Positions 36,297-43,745 of a stretch of 64,000 nucleotides of DNA are shown piece after piece. Every line of letters begins with the position of its first letter. The first letter of the stretch is position 1. The DNA lies in the NCBI RefSeq assembly GCF_024055725.1, contig NZ_JAMXMX010000012.1, positions 62,001-126,000 of the forward strand, written 5' to 3'. The position numbers and the translations under genes are program-made. The notes below the pieces were generated by a model. The model had not been told where the DNA came from. It was given only the letters and a program-made list of their open reading frames with translations, and made no database searches. The DNA is from Actinoallomurus spadix (GTDB taxonomy: Bacteria > Actinomycetota > Actinomycetes > Streptosporangiales > Streptosporangiaceae).

Positions 36297-36692
36297 TCAG
36301 TAGGTGCGGTTCAGCATCAGGACGGACAGGAAGTACGTCACTCCGGCGACGGCGGCCAGGCCGGCGAGCAGCCCGATCTCGGCGCCGCGCAGCGCCTGGA
36401 CCAGCATCGCCGCCACGAGCACGCCCACGAGCACGTCACCGGTCATGGCGGCGGCTCGCAGGTGGATCCCGGAGCGCCGTCCGAACCCGAACGCCTCATG
36501 GAGCGTGAGGACCGCCTCACCCCGGCGGTACCCGAGCAGCGCGCCGTAACCGAGGAGCACGGCCAGGCCCACCAGACCCGTCGCCACGTGCCCTCGGGCG
36601 GTCTCGGTTGCCCCGATCGCCACGCCGGCGGTCACGGCCAGCGCCGGCGCGATCCACCGGCCCGCGCGCCGGCGTTCGGGAGCGATCCACAT
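36297..36692 (-). CDS. small four-helix membrane protein of unknown function
   Basis: A 131-residue protein with a basic N terminus (MWIAPERRRAGRW) and about four hydrophobic segments. A central polar stretch AFGFGRRSGIHLRAAAMTGDV separates two pairs of helices. I do not recognise a family. It lies 56 bases after the DUF2330 gene on the same strand, so they may be co-transcribed. Confidence 0.75.
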   Translation of the reverse strand: MWIAPERRRAGRWIAPALAVTAGVAIGATETARGHVATGLVGLAVLLGYGALLGYRRGEAVLTLHEAFGFGRRSGIHLRAAAMTGDVLVGVLVAAMLVQALRGAEIGLLAGLAAVAGVTYFLSVLMLNRTY

Positions 36693-36748
36693 GCGGGCAT
36701 CCTTCCGCCGCGTGGCCGTTCCCAAACCGAGGGTGACGGAGATATCGA

Positions 36749-37807
36749 TCAGGGGGCAGGCCGGAGGGAGCGCCGTGCCCGGCGTCTCCGCAGCCGGGTC
36801 AGGAGGATCGCCCCCAGGGCCGCCGCCACCGCGACGGGTACCGCGAGGAACCACAGGAAGGCGGGGAGGCCGAGGAACGTCACCAGGCCGCCCTCCTCGT
36901 ACCGCACCTGCCGGTACGGCGTGTCGGCGGTGTAAGCGAAGCCCAGGTCGTCGGTGAAGTCGGCCGGCGGGATCCCCTGGCGCACGAACTCGGTCAGGAA
37001 CGCGCCGCCGCCCAGGAGCGAGCGCAACCCGGGAGAGGCGACCTGCGCGGGACTCACCCGGCCCGCGTAGGTGGTGAACAGGCCGAGGCCGCGGACGCCG
37101 ACCCGGTGCGGCGCGAGGACGTACAGGTGCACGGCCTGGGGCGTGCTCGCCAGCCGGGACAGTCGTATCGGGTAGACCGGGGCGTCCGCGGTGAACCTGA
37201 TGCGCAACGGGTCGAGCTCGCCCGAGAGGGGTCCGCTCTCGGGCGCCAGTCTGATCGCCGTGTACGTCCACCGCTTCGCCACGTACGGTGCGAGCGCCTG
37301 GCCCAGGCGGCCCTTCAGGTGGTAGCCGTGTGCGGTGAGCCACGCCGCGAGGGCGCGGGAGTCGGCCGCCGAGAGGGTCGTCACCTCGAAGGGGCCGAGC
37401 CGCTGCCGGGCGAGCACCCCGACCCCGCCGCCCGCCGGCGCCGGAGCGCCCGCCACGCGGTCGCCGCCATCGCGCTCCGGGAACCAGTGCCTGCGCCGGA
37501 CGACCTTCGGCTCGGTGAGCCGGTCCAGCTGGTCGAACCAGCCGTGCTCGCCGAGCGTCACCGTGGCACGGGACGGGGTCGGCATCAGCCAGGCGGCGTC
37601 GCGGGCACGCGACCGCACCGACAGCCGCATGACGATCTCCTCCGACGCGCCGTCGTAGCGGACGATCGAGGTCTCCGCGGCGACGTTCACCCCCGAATCC
37701 CTGGAGGTGATCAGGGCTCCGCAGCCGCAGGCCCAGGACGGCCGGACGGCTCCGAGCGCCGCCGCGGCCACCACGAGGGGAACCAGGATCCGGGTGAGCA
37801 TGCGCAT
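36749..37807 (-). CDS. DUF2330 domain protein, secreted and membrane-anchored
   Basis: A 352-residue protein with a Sec signal peptide ending near SWACGCGALI; the Cys-rich start of the mature part is the DUF2330 hallmark. A large extracytoplasmic domain follows, then one membrane helix (about residues 315-340) and a very basic tail (RLRRRRARRS). The function of DUF2330 is unknown. The start is MRMLTRILVP; an upstream in-frame extension is not supported. Confidence 0.88.
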   Translation of the reverse strand: MRMLTRILVPLVVAAAALGAVRPSWACGCGALITSRDSGVNVAAETSIVRYDGASEEIVMRLSVRSRARDAAWLMPTPSRATVTLGEHGWFDQLDRLTEPKVVRRRHWFPERDGGDRVAGAPAPAGGGVGVLARQRLGPFEVTTLSAADSRALAAWLTAHGYHLKGRLGQALAPYVAKRWTYTAIRLAPESGPLSGELDPLRIRFTADAPVYPIRLSRLASTPQAVHLYVLAPHRVGVRGLGLFTTYAGRVSPAQVASPGLRSLLGGGAFLTEFVRQGIPPADFTDDLGFAYTADTPYRQVRYEEGGLVTFLGLPAFLWFLAVPVAVAAALGAILLTRLRRRRARRSLRPAP

Positions 37808-37891
37808 GCCGCTCAGACGGGGGCGGTGGCACCGCGGTTGCGCCCCGTTGATCACGATCGGGTCACCCTGGGCCAACGGCCGGAGCCGGGT

Positions 37892-37987
37892 CTAGTACGG
37901 GAGCTGGCGGCCGGAGGGAGTGCGCAGGTCCAGGTCGGTGGCCGGAGTCGGACGCGGGCGTTTGACCTTGATCCGGATACGACGCAT
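37892..37987 (-). CDS. 31-residue basic peptide, third gene of a small-protein micro-operon
   Basis: Starts MRRIRIKVKRPRP and ends GRQLPY. The first 13 residues hold seven Arg/Lys; the rest is polar with Thr-Pro and Asp-Leu repeats. Its ATG overlaps the stop of the preceding small ORF in the arrangement TGATG, which supports translation by re-initiation. It has no signal peptide or membrane helix. I do not recognise it. Confidence 0.5.
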   Translation of the reverse strand: MRRIRIKVKRPRPTPATDLDLRTPSGRQLPY

Positions 37988-38124
37988 CAGAAGACCTCAT
38001 CCTCGATGGGGAGCGGGGCGGAACGGTCGGCTTCCACTCTCGTCTCCGAGCGGGCGCGCGACCACGGGGAGACTCCCCGTTCGGGTACCTGAATCGGACC
38101 GGGACGAGGGCGTTGAGGGGTCAC
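37987..38124 (-). CDS. 45-residue Pro/Arg-rich small protein, second gene of the micro-operon
   Basis: GTG start overlapping the stop of the coiled-coil gene (GTGA) and TGA overlapping the next ATG. The N-terminal half is Pro/Arg-rich (QRPRPGPIQVPERG) and the C terminus acidic (LPIEDEVF). Its third-position GC is lower than in neighbouring genes, so it is either fast-evolving or not a conserved protein. No family recognised. Confidence 0.5.
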   Translation of the reverse strand: MTPQRPRPGPIQVPERGVSPWSRARSETRVEADRSAPLPIEDEVF

Positions 38125-38360
38125 TCCTTGCCCAGCCGCCGGAGCAGTTCCACGCGCCTGTCCTCCATCCGCCGCAGGATCGCCTCCTGCTCCTCGACGT
38201 TCTGCAGCTGGACGGACCGCTCCTCCGGGTCGGTGGGGCCGTCCTCCTGCTGGCCGATCGTGCGGCGCAGGTCCTCCAGCGTCGGCCGCAGGGACGCGAT
38301 GTCGTCCTCGACCACCTGGAGCTCCTCCTCCAGCTCCTCTCTGGACCGTGCCTCGGCCAT
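38121..38360 (-). CDS. 79-residue coiled-coil protein, first gene of the micro-operon
   Basis: Almost entirely charged heptads: REELEEELQVVEDDIASLR, then QNVEEQEAILRRMEDRRVELLRRLGKE, separated by a short EDGPTDPEE turn, so probably a helical hairpin or dimer. ATG with AGGGAGG about eight bases upstream. No signal peptide. It resembles small hypothetical coiled coils common in actinomycetes; the function is unknown. Confidence 0.75.
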   Translation of the reverse strand: MAEARSREELEEELQVVEDDIASLRPTLEDLRRTIGQQEDGPTDPEERSVQLQNVEEQEAILRRMEDRRVELLRRLGKE

Positions 38361-38512
38361 CACGCGCCTCCCTCTCGTCGTGGGTGACGGCCCGTCCGTC
38401 GGCGGGCCGGCTCGCCGTACACGCTTCCCCTGATCCCGGCCGCCACACGTGTCCAAGATCACCGAGCCGGGCCGCCCGCGCGATGATGTCAAGATCCATG
38501 GGCGGCGTCCCC

Positions 38513-38518
38513 TACACT
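38513..38518 (+). promoter_or_regulatory. -10 element of the ABC-F transcript
   Basis: TACACT, with no strong -35. A start point seven bases downstream would be the A of the leader ATG, giving a leaderless leader ORF. Confidence 0.45.
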
Positions 38519-38524
38519 GAAGGC

Positions 38525-38539
38525 ATGCTTGCGAGCTGA
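38525..38539 (+). CDS. five-codon leader ORF before the ABC-F gene
   Basis: ATG CTT GCG AGC TGA encodes MLAS. It sits at the expected transcript 5' end and 11 bases before an attenuator-like hairpin. Translation is inferred. Confidence 0.4.
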   Translation: MLAS

Positions 38540-38550
38540 TCAGGCGCTCC

Positions 38551-38593
38551 AAGGGCGCGGCCGGGCCATCGGGCCTCCGGGCGGCGCCCTTTT
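38551..38593 (+). terminator. attenuator-like hairpin with T tract
   Basis: AAGGGCGC pairs with GCGCCCTT around a GC-rich inner hairpin (CCGG...CCGG), ending in TTTT. It lies upstream of the ABC-F start, not after a gene, so it would act as an attenuator. Confidence 0.6.
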
Positions 38594-38638
38594 CGTCGTC
38601 CCGCCTCTCCCAGCCCGCCCCCCAGGAGCGTTCTCACT

Positions 38639-40237
38639 GTGATCACCGCCCGTGACATCGAACTTCGCGCCGGCTCCCGTCTGCTGCTCGAGGGAGCCTC
38701 GTTCCGCGTCAACCCCGGCGACCGCGTCGGCCTGGTCGGCCGCAACGGCGCCGGCAAGACCACCCTCACCAAGGTTCTCGCCGGTGAGGGCCTGCCGGCC
38801 GCCGGCGAGGTGACGCGGTCCGGCACCGTCGGCTACCTGCCGCAGGATCCGCGCACCGGCGACCTCGACGTCCTCGCCCGCGACCGCATCCTGTCCGCGC
38901 GCGGCCTGGACGAGGTCATCCGGCAGATGCGCGAGGCCGAGGTGAAGATGGCGACGGCCGAGGGCGCCGAGCGCGACAAGGCGGTCCGCAAGTACGGCCG
39001 GCTGGAGGACCGGCTGCACGTGCTCGGCGGGTACGCCGCCGACGCCGAGGCGGCTTCCATCGCCTCCAGCCTCAACCTGCCGGACCGGGTGCTCGGCCAG
39101 CCGCTGCGCACGCTGTCCGGCGGCCAGCGCCGCCGGGTGGAGTTGGCCCGCATCCTGTTCTCGGGCGCCGACACGCTGCTGCTCGATGAGCCGACCAACC
39201 ACCTGGACGCCGACTCGATCTCCTGGCTGCGCGACTACCTCAAGTCGCACCAGGGCGGGCTGATCATGATCAGCCACGATGTCGGCCTGCTCGACGCGGT
39301 GGTGAACAAGGTCATCCACCTCGACGCGAACCGGTGCGTCATCGACATCTACAACGTCGGCTGGAAGACCTACCTCACCCAGCGGGAGACCGACGAGCGG
39401 CGCCGCAAACGGGAGCGCGCGAACGCCGAGCGCCAGGCGGGCACCCTGCAGGCCCAGGCCGACAAGATGCGCGCGAAGGCGACCAAGGCGAAGGCCGCCC
39501 AGCAGATGGAACGCCGTGCGCAGCGGCTCCTGGCCGGGGTCGAAGAGGAGCGCCAAGCTGACAAAGTGGCCAAGATTCGGTTCCCCGCGCCGGCCCCGTG
39601 CGGCAAAACGCCGCTCATGGCACGAGCTTTGTCCAAATCGTACGGTTCGTTGGAAGTCTTCGCGGATGTCGACCTAGCGGTTGATAGGGGCAGTCGGGTC
39701 GTCATCCTGGGCCTCAACGGAGCGGGCAAGACGACCCTGCTGCGCCTGCTCGCGGGCGTCGAAAAGCCCGACACGGGCGAGCGTGTCGACGGGCACGGCC
39801 TGCGCCTGGGGTACTACGCGCAGGAGCACGAGACCCTCGACGTCGGCCGTACGGTCCTGGAGAACATGCGCTCGGCCGCCCCGGACCTCCCGGAGACGGA
39901 GGTGCGCAAGATCCTGGGCTCGTTCCTGTTCACCGGCGACGACGTCGACAAGCCCGCCGGCGTGCTGTCCGGAGGCGAGAAGACCCGCCTCGCACTCGCC
40001 ACTCTCGTCGTGTCCAGCGCCAATGTGCTGCTGCTGGACGAGCCGACGAACAACCTCGACCCGGCGAGCCGGGAGGAGATCCTGGCGGCCCTCCGGACGT
40101 ACACCGGAGCGATCGTTCTGGTCACTCACGACGAGGGTGCGGTGGAGGCGCTGCAACCGGAAAGAGTGATCTTGCTCCCGGATGGTGTTGAGGACATCTG
40201 GAGTGACGAATTTTCCGATCTCGTGGCACTTGCCTGA
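38639..40237 (+). CDS. ABC-F family ATP-binding protein
   Basis: A 532-residue soluble protein with two ABC domains and no membrane part. Domain 1: Walker A GRNGAGKT, signature LSGGQRRRVEL, Walker B LLLDEPTNHLD. Domain 2: Walker A GLNGAGKT, LSGGEKTRL, LLLDEPTNNLD. Between them is the charged linker (about residues 240-300) rich in Arg, Lys and Ala that reaches the ribosome in ABC-F proteins. It is of the translation-factor or ribosome-protection type. GTG start with CAGGAG upstream. The leader ORF and hairpin suggest control by ribosome stalling. Confidence 0.95.
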   Translation: MITARDIELRAGSRLLLEGASFRVNPGDRVGLVGRNGAGKTTLTKVLAGEGLPAAGEVTRSGTVGYLPQDPRTGDLDVLARDRILSARGLDEVIRQMREAEVKMATAEGAERDKAVRKYGRLEDRLHVLGGYAADAEAASIASSLNLPDRVLGQPLRTLSGGQRRRVELARILFSGADTLLLDEPTNHLDADSISWLRDYLKSHQGGLIMISHDVGLLDAVVNKVIHLDANRCVIDIYNVGWKTYLTQRETDERRRKRERANAERQAGTLQAQADKMRAKATKAKAAQQMERRAQRLLAGVEEERQADKVAKIRFPAPAPCGKTPLMARALSKSYGSLEVFADVDLAVDRGSRVVILGLNGAGKTTLLRLLAGVEKPDTGERVDGHGLRLGYYAQEHETLDVGRTVLENMRSAAPDLPETEVRKILGSFLFTGDDVDKPAGVLSGGEKTRLALATLVVSSANVLLLDEPTNNLDPASREEILAALRTYTGAIVLVTHDEGAVEALQPERVILLPDGVEDIWSDEFSDLVALA

Positions 40238-40363
40238 CCTGCAGCGCAACCTTGACACAACGAAGCAGATCTTTTCTGGCGTAGTGGGTAGCCGATCGCG
40301 CTCAGATGTCTGATCATGGCTGGGGATAACGCAGCGGTCACCGCATCACTACGGGAGGTACTC

Positions 40364-40576
40364 GTGGCCGAGACCCTAAAGAAGGGCACCCGCGTGACCG
40401 GTGCCGAGCGAGACAAGTTGGCGGAGCAGTTGAAGAAGCGCTACGACTCCGGCGAGAGCATCCGTGCCCTGGCTGCCGCAACCGGACGGTCGTACGGCTT
40501 CATCCACCGCATCCTCACCGAGTCCGGCGTGAACCTGCGCGGACGCGGCGGGGCTACCCGCGGTAAGAAGTCCTGA
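40364..40576 (+). CDS. small HTH nucleoid-associated protein (Gbn-like)
   Basis: A 70-residue basic protein with one helix-turn-helix (SIRALAAATGRSYGFIHRILTESG) and a basic tail RGRGGATRGKKS. It closely follows the conserved actinobacterial protein typified by Streptomyces Gbn (SCO1839), reported to bind GATC. The GTG has GGGAGG six bases upstream; an ATG 48 bases earlier in frame lacks one. A TTGACA lies about 110 bases upstream. The order ABC-F, this gene, enoyl-CoA hydratase appears conserved from memory of Streptomyces, which would need checking. Confidence 0.85.
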   Translation: MAETLKKGTRVTGAERDKLAEQLKKRYDSGESIRALAAATGRSYGFIHRILTESGVNLRGRGGATRGKKS

Positions 40577-40620
40577 CGGACACTACTCCCCCCAGCTCTC
40601 GGCGCCGGACCGCATGAGAG

Positions 40621-40658
40621 GCCACCGTGCCCGACCCGCTAGGGTCGGGCACGGTGGC
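40621..40658. terminator. 17-bp perfect hairpin
   Basis: GCCACCGTGCCCGACCC pairs perfectly with its complement around GCTA. It lies after the small HTH gene and 38 bases before the enoyl-CoA hydratase start. Confidence 0.85.
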
Positions 40659-40696
40659 GGGCCCGTCCGCCACGACGCACACGCGGAAGGAGCGTC

Positions 40697-41482
40697 ATGG
40701 CGGACTCACCGCTCGACCCTGCCGAGCTTCAGCGAGCAGGCCTGCGCCTCGACGTCGACGGCGCCGTGGCGACGATCAGTCTCGCACGGCCGGAGCGGCG
40801 CAACGCCCTGACCTTCAGCACGTGGCACACGCTCGCCCGCATCGGCGAGACGCTGCCCGGCACCGTCCGCGTCGTCGTCGTACGCGGCGACGGCCCGTCC
40901 TTCTCCGCCGGCATCGACCTGCGTCTCTTCAGCCCCGAGGGCGTGCCCGGCGAGGACACCTCCGGCCCGCGCGACGAGGCCTTCATCGCCGGACTGCAGG
41001 CCGGCTACCTCTGGCTGCGCCGTCCCGACATCGTCTCGATCGCCGCCGTGCGGGGGCACGCGATCGGCGGCGGCTTCCAGCTCGCCCTCGCCTGCGACCT
41101 GCGCGTGGTGGCCGACGACGTGAAGTTCGCCATGAAGGAGCCCGCGCTCGGCATCGTCCCGGATCTCACCGGCACCAAGCCGCTCGTCGACATCGTCGGA
41201 GTGCCACGGGCCCTGGAGCTCTGCCTGACGACGCGCACCGTCTTCGCCGAGGAGGCCGCGCGCCTCGGCCTGGCCGAGCTGGTCGTGCCCGCCGCCGAGC
41301 TCGACTCCGCGGTCGCCGACCTCGTCGCGGCGATCCTGCAGGTCCGGCCGGAGACCGCGGCGGCGACCAAGCGGCTCATCCGGCAGGCGCCGCACAACAC
41401 CCTCGAGGAGCAGGCGGCGGCCGAGCGCCGCGAGCAGGTGCCCCTCCTCGGCGGCCCGGCCGCCGCGCCGGCGGCCTCCTGA
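40697..41482 (+). CDS. enoyl-CoA hydratase/isomerase family protein
   Basis: A 261-residue crotonase-fold protein. The oxyanion-hole segments are [10 protein letters not shown] and [14 protein letters not shown]; a Glu in [17 protein letters not shown] is at the catalytic-Glu region. Members hydrate or isomerise enoyl-CoA; the specific substrate is not evident. AAGGAG ribosome binding site. Downstream is a 12-nt tandem repeat. Confidence 0.92.
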   Translation: MADSPLDPAELQRAGLRLDVDGAVATISLARPERRNALTFSTWHTLARIGETLPGTVRVVVVRGDGPSFSAGIDLRLFSPEGVPGEDTSGPRDEAFIAGLQAGYLWLRRPDIVSIAAVRGHAIGGGFQLALACDLRVVADDVKFAMKEPALGIVPDLTGTKPLVDIVGVPRALELCLTTRTVFAEEAARLGLAELVVPAAELDSAVADLVAAILQVRPETAAATKRLIRQAPHNTLEEQAAAERREQVPLLGGPAAAPAAS

Positions 41483-41485
41483 GCC

Positions 41486-41541
41486 CGGCGGCCCGCCCGG
41501 CGGCCCGCCCGGCGGCCCGCCCGGCGGCCCGCCCGGCGGCC
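41486..41541. repeat. 12-nt tandem repeat, about 4.5 copies
   Basis: CGGCGGCCCGCC repeated perfectly, starting four bases after the enoyl-CoA hydratase stop. Confidence 0.95.
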
Positions 41542-41675
41542 TTCCCGGTGCCCGCCCGCGACGGCGTCTCCCCGGAGCACGGCCGGTCAAGTGGACCGCG
41601 CCTACAAGCCACGGTCCGCCCTGTTGTGCCGGTGGCTCCTCCGCGCGCCGGCCGGGACACGGCAGACTCGCCCTC

Positions 41676-42734
41676 ATGGACGATCTCGTGGATCCGATCG
41701 TGGCCAAGGCGATGCGCCGGGAGGCGCCGACCCGCGATGAGGCCCGTACGGTGCTCGCCGTCTCCGACGAGGACACGCTGGACCTGGTCGCGGCCGTCGG
41801 CCGGGTGCGCCGGGCGTTCTTCGGCAACCGGGTGAAGCTCAACTACCTGGTCAACATGAAGAGCGGCCTGTGCCCGGAGGACTGCTTCTACTGCTCCCAG
41901 CGCAAGGGGTCCGACGCCGACATCCTTAAGTACTCCTGGCAGGACACCGAAGAGATGGTCCGCGCCGCCGACCAGGCGGTCGCGCGCGGCGCACGCCGGG
42001 TCTGCCTGGTCGCCAGCGGCCGGGGCCCCGCCCAGCGGGACATCGACCGGGTCAGCGCGGCCGTGCGGGAGATCGCCGCACGTGACGTCGAGGTCTGCGT
42101 GTGCCTCGGCCTGCTGAAGCCGGGCCAGGCCGAGCAGCTCCGCGAGGCCGGGGCGTTCGCCTACAACCACAACCTCAACACCAGCGCCGGCCGCTACGGC
42201 GACATCTGCACGACGCACGGGTTCCAGGACCGGGTCGACACGGTCAACGAGGCGGCGGCGGCCGGGCTGTCGCCGTGCTCGGGAGCGATCTTCGGCATGG
42301 GGGAGAGCGACGACGACGTCATCGACGTCGCGTTCGCGCTCCGGGAGCTGAGCCCGGACTCGGTCCCGGTGAACTTCCTCATCCCGTTCGAGGGCACGCC
42401 GCTGGCCGGGAAGTGGGAGCTGACGCCGCTGCGCTGCCTGCGCGTCCTCGCGCTGTTCCGGCTGGTCTTCCCCGACGTGGAGGTGCGGCTGGCCGGCGGG
42501 CGGGAGATCCACCTGCGCGGCCTGCAGCCGCTCGCGCTGCACGTCGTGAACTCGATCTTCCTCGGCGACTATCTCACGAGCGAGGGCCAGGCGGGCGACG
42601 ACGACCTGCGCATGATCGCGGACGCGGGCTTCGTCGTCGAGGGCGCCGAACGGCCGTCCGGCCCGGAGGCGCGGCACGATCTCGTCGTCCTCCGGGATCG
42701 AGGCATAGGTACCGACATAGAGGGCAATACGTGA
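41676..42734 (+). CDS. bioB: biotin synthase
   Basis: A 352-residue radical SAM enzyme. The 4Fe-4S motif [10 protein letters not shown] has the C-x3-C-x2-C spacing; NHNLNTS and the [14 protein letters not shown] segment hold residues for dethiobiotin and the second cluster. It inserts sulfur into dethiobiotin. No bioA, bioD or bioF lies next to it, so the pathway is split. Its Fe-S clusters would depend on the suf system encoded earlier in this window. The end is followed by two hairpins. Confidence 0.96.
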   Translation: MDDLVDPIVAKAMRREAPTRDEARTVLAVSDEDTLDLVAAVGRVRRAFFGNRVKLNYLVNMKSGLCPEDCFYCSQRKGSDADILKYSWQDTEEMVRAADQAVARGARRVCLVASGRGPAQRDIDRVSAAVREIAARDVEVCVCLGLLKPGQAEQLREAGAFAYNHNLNTSAGRYGDICTTHGFQDRVDTVNEAAAAGLSPCSGAIFGMGESDDDVIDVAFALRELSPDSVPVNFLIPFEGTPLAGKWELTPLRCLRVLALFRLVFPDVEVRLAGGREIHLRGLQPLALHVVNSIFLGDYLTSEGQAGDDDLRMIADAGFVVEGAERPSGPEARHDLVVLRDRGIGTDIEGNT

Positions 42735-42758
42735 TGGTCCGCCCCCTCGGCGGCTAAT

Positions 42759-42773
42759 CCGCCCTCTGGGCGG
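42759..42773. terminator. short hairpin after bioB
   Basis: CCGCCC-TCT-GGGCGG followed by TAAAA, 24 bases past the stop. Confidence 0.6.
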
Positions 42774-42777
42774 TAAA

Positions 42778-42814
42778 ACGGACCCGGCTGGAGGCGCGTT
42801 CCGGCCGGGTCCGT
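42778..42814. terminator. second hairpin between bioB and the reductase
   Basis: Perfect 11-bp stem ACGGACCCGGC/GCCGGGTCCGT with a 15-base loop, 43 bases before the next start. Terminator or 5' leader structure. Confidence 0.6.
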
Positions 42815-42857
42815 ACCCTGCGGAGGCGATAACCCCGACGACAACGGAAGGACACTC

Positions 42858-43694
42858 GTGCCAACCGTCCCGAACTTCACCCTGAACACCGGCGCCCCCA
42901 TGCCCCAGCTGGGCTTCGGCGTCTGGCAGGTCCCCGACGAGGAGGCCGTCCCGGCGGTCGCCACCGCCATCGAGGCGGGCTACCGCAGCATCGACACCGC
43001 GTCGGCGTACGGGAACGAGGAGGGCGTCGGCAAGGCCATCGCCGCCGCCGGCGTGCCCCGCGACCGGCTCTTCGTGACCACGAAGCTGTGGAACAACGAT
43101 CAGGGGTACGACTCCGCGCTGCGGGCCTTCGACCTCAGCCTCGGCAAGCTCGGGCTCGACTACGTCGACCTCTACCTGATCCACTGGCCCGTTCCGGCCA
43201 AGGACGCCTACGTCGACACCTGGAAGGCGTTCGAGAAGATCTACAAGGAGGGCCGGGCGAAGGCGATCGGCGTCTCGAACTTCCACATCCCGCACCTGCG
43301 GCGGCTGTTCGAGGAGACCGACGTCGTTCCCGCGCTCAACCAGATCGAGCTGCACCCGTACCTCCAGCAGGAGGAGCTGCGGGCGTTCCACGCCGAGCAT
43401 GGCATCGCCACGGAGGCGTGGAGCCCGCTCGGCAGCGGTGGCGACCTGCTCAAGGACGACACGATCGCCCGGATCGCGGCCGCGCACGGCAGGACGCCGG
43501 CGCAGGTCATCCTGCGCTGGCACCTGCAGATCGGCAACGTGGTGATCCCCAAGTCGGTCACGCCGCCCCGCATCAAGGAGAACATCGAGGTCTTCGACTT
43601 CGACCTGAGCGAGGACGACCTGGCCGCCATCGCGGGCCTGGACCGCGGTGAGCGCACCGGACCGAACCCGGACGAGTTCAACCTCGGCGCGTGA
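42858..43694 (+). CDS. aldo/keto reductase
   Basis: A 278-residue AKR5-like reductase with the complete tetrad D46, Y51, K76 and H109 (RSIDTASAYGNEEGVG; TTKLWN; LYLIHWP). The C-terminal IPKSVTPPRIKENIEVFDF segment binds NADPH. It resembles 2,5-diketo-D-gluconate reductases; the physiological substrate is unknown. GTG start with AAGGA upstream. Confidence 0.95.
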   Translation: MPTVPNFTLNTGAPMPQLGFGVWQVPDEEAVPAVATAIEAGYRSIDTASAYGNEEGVGKAIAAAGVPRDRLFVTTKLWNNDQGYDSALRAFDLSLGKLGLDYVDLYLIHWPVPAKDAYVDTWKAFEKIYKEGRAKAIGVSNFHIPHLRRLFEETDVVPALNQIELHPYLQQEELRAFHAEHGIATEAWSPLGSGGDLLKDDTIARIAAAHGRTPAQVILRWHLQIGNVVIPKSVTPPRIKENIEVFDFDLSEDDLAAIAGLDRGERTGPNPDEFNLGA

Positions 43695-43703
43695 GCGGAC
43701 GCC

Positions 43704-43740
43704 CGGCGGGCGGGCGGCGTCGTACGCCACCCGCCCGCCG
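43704..43740. terminator. bidirectional terminator
   Basis: Eleven-bp perfect stem CGGCGGGCGGG/CCCGCCCGCCG with a further GGCGT/ACGCC inner stem, in the 51-bp space between convergent genes. Confidence 0.85.
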
Positions 43741-43745
43741 TCGTC

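Noticed and set aside
40316-40363. Upstream ATG for the small HTH protein
   Set aside because: No ribosome binding site, and the GTG downstream has GGGAGG and gives the family's usual length.
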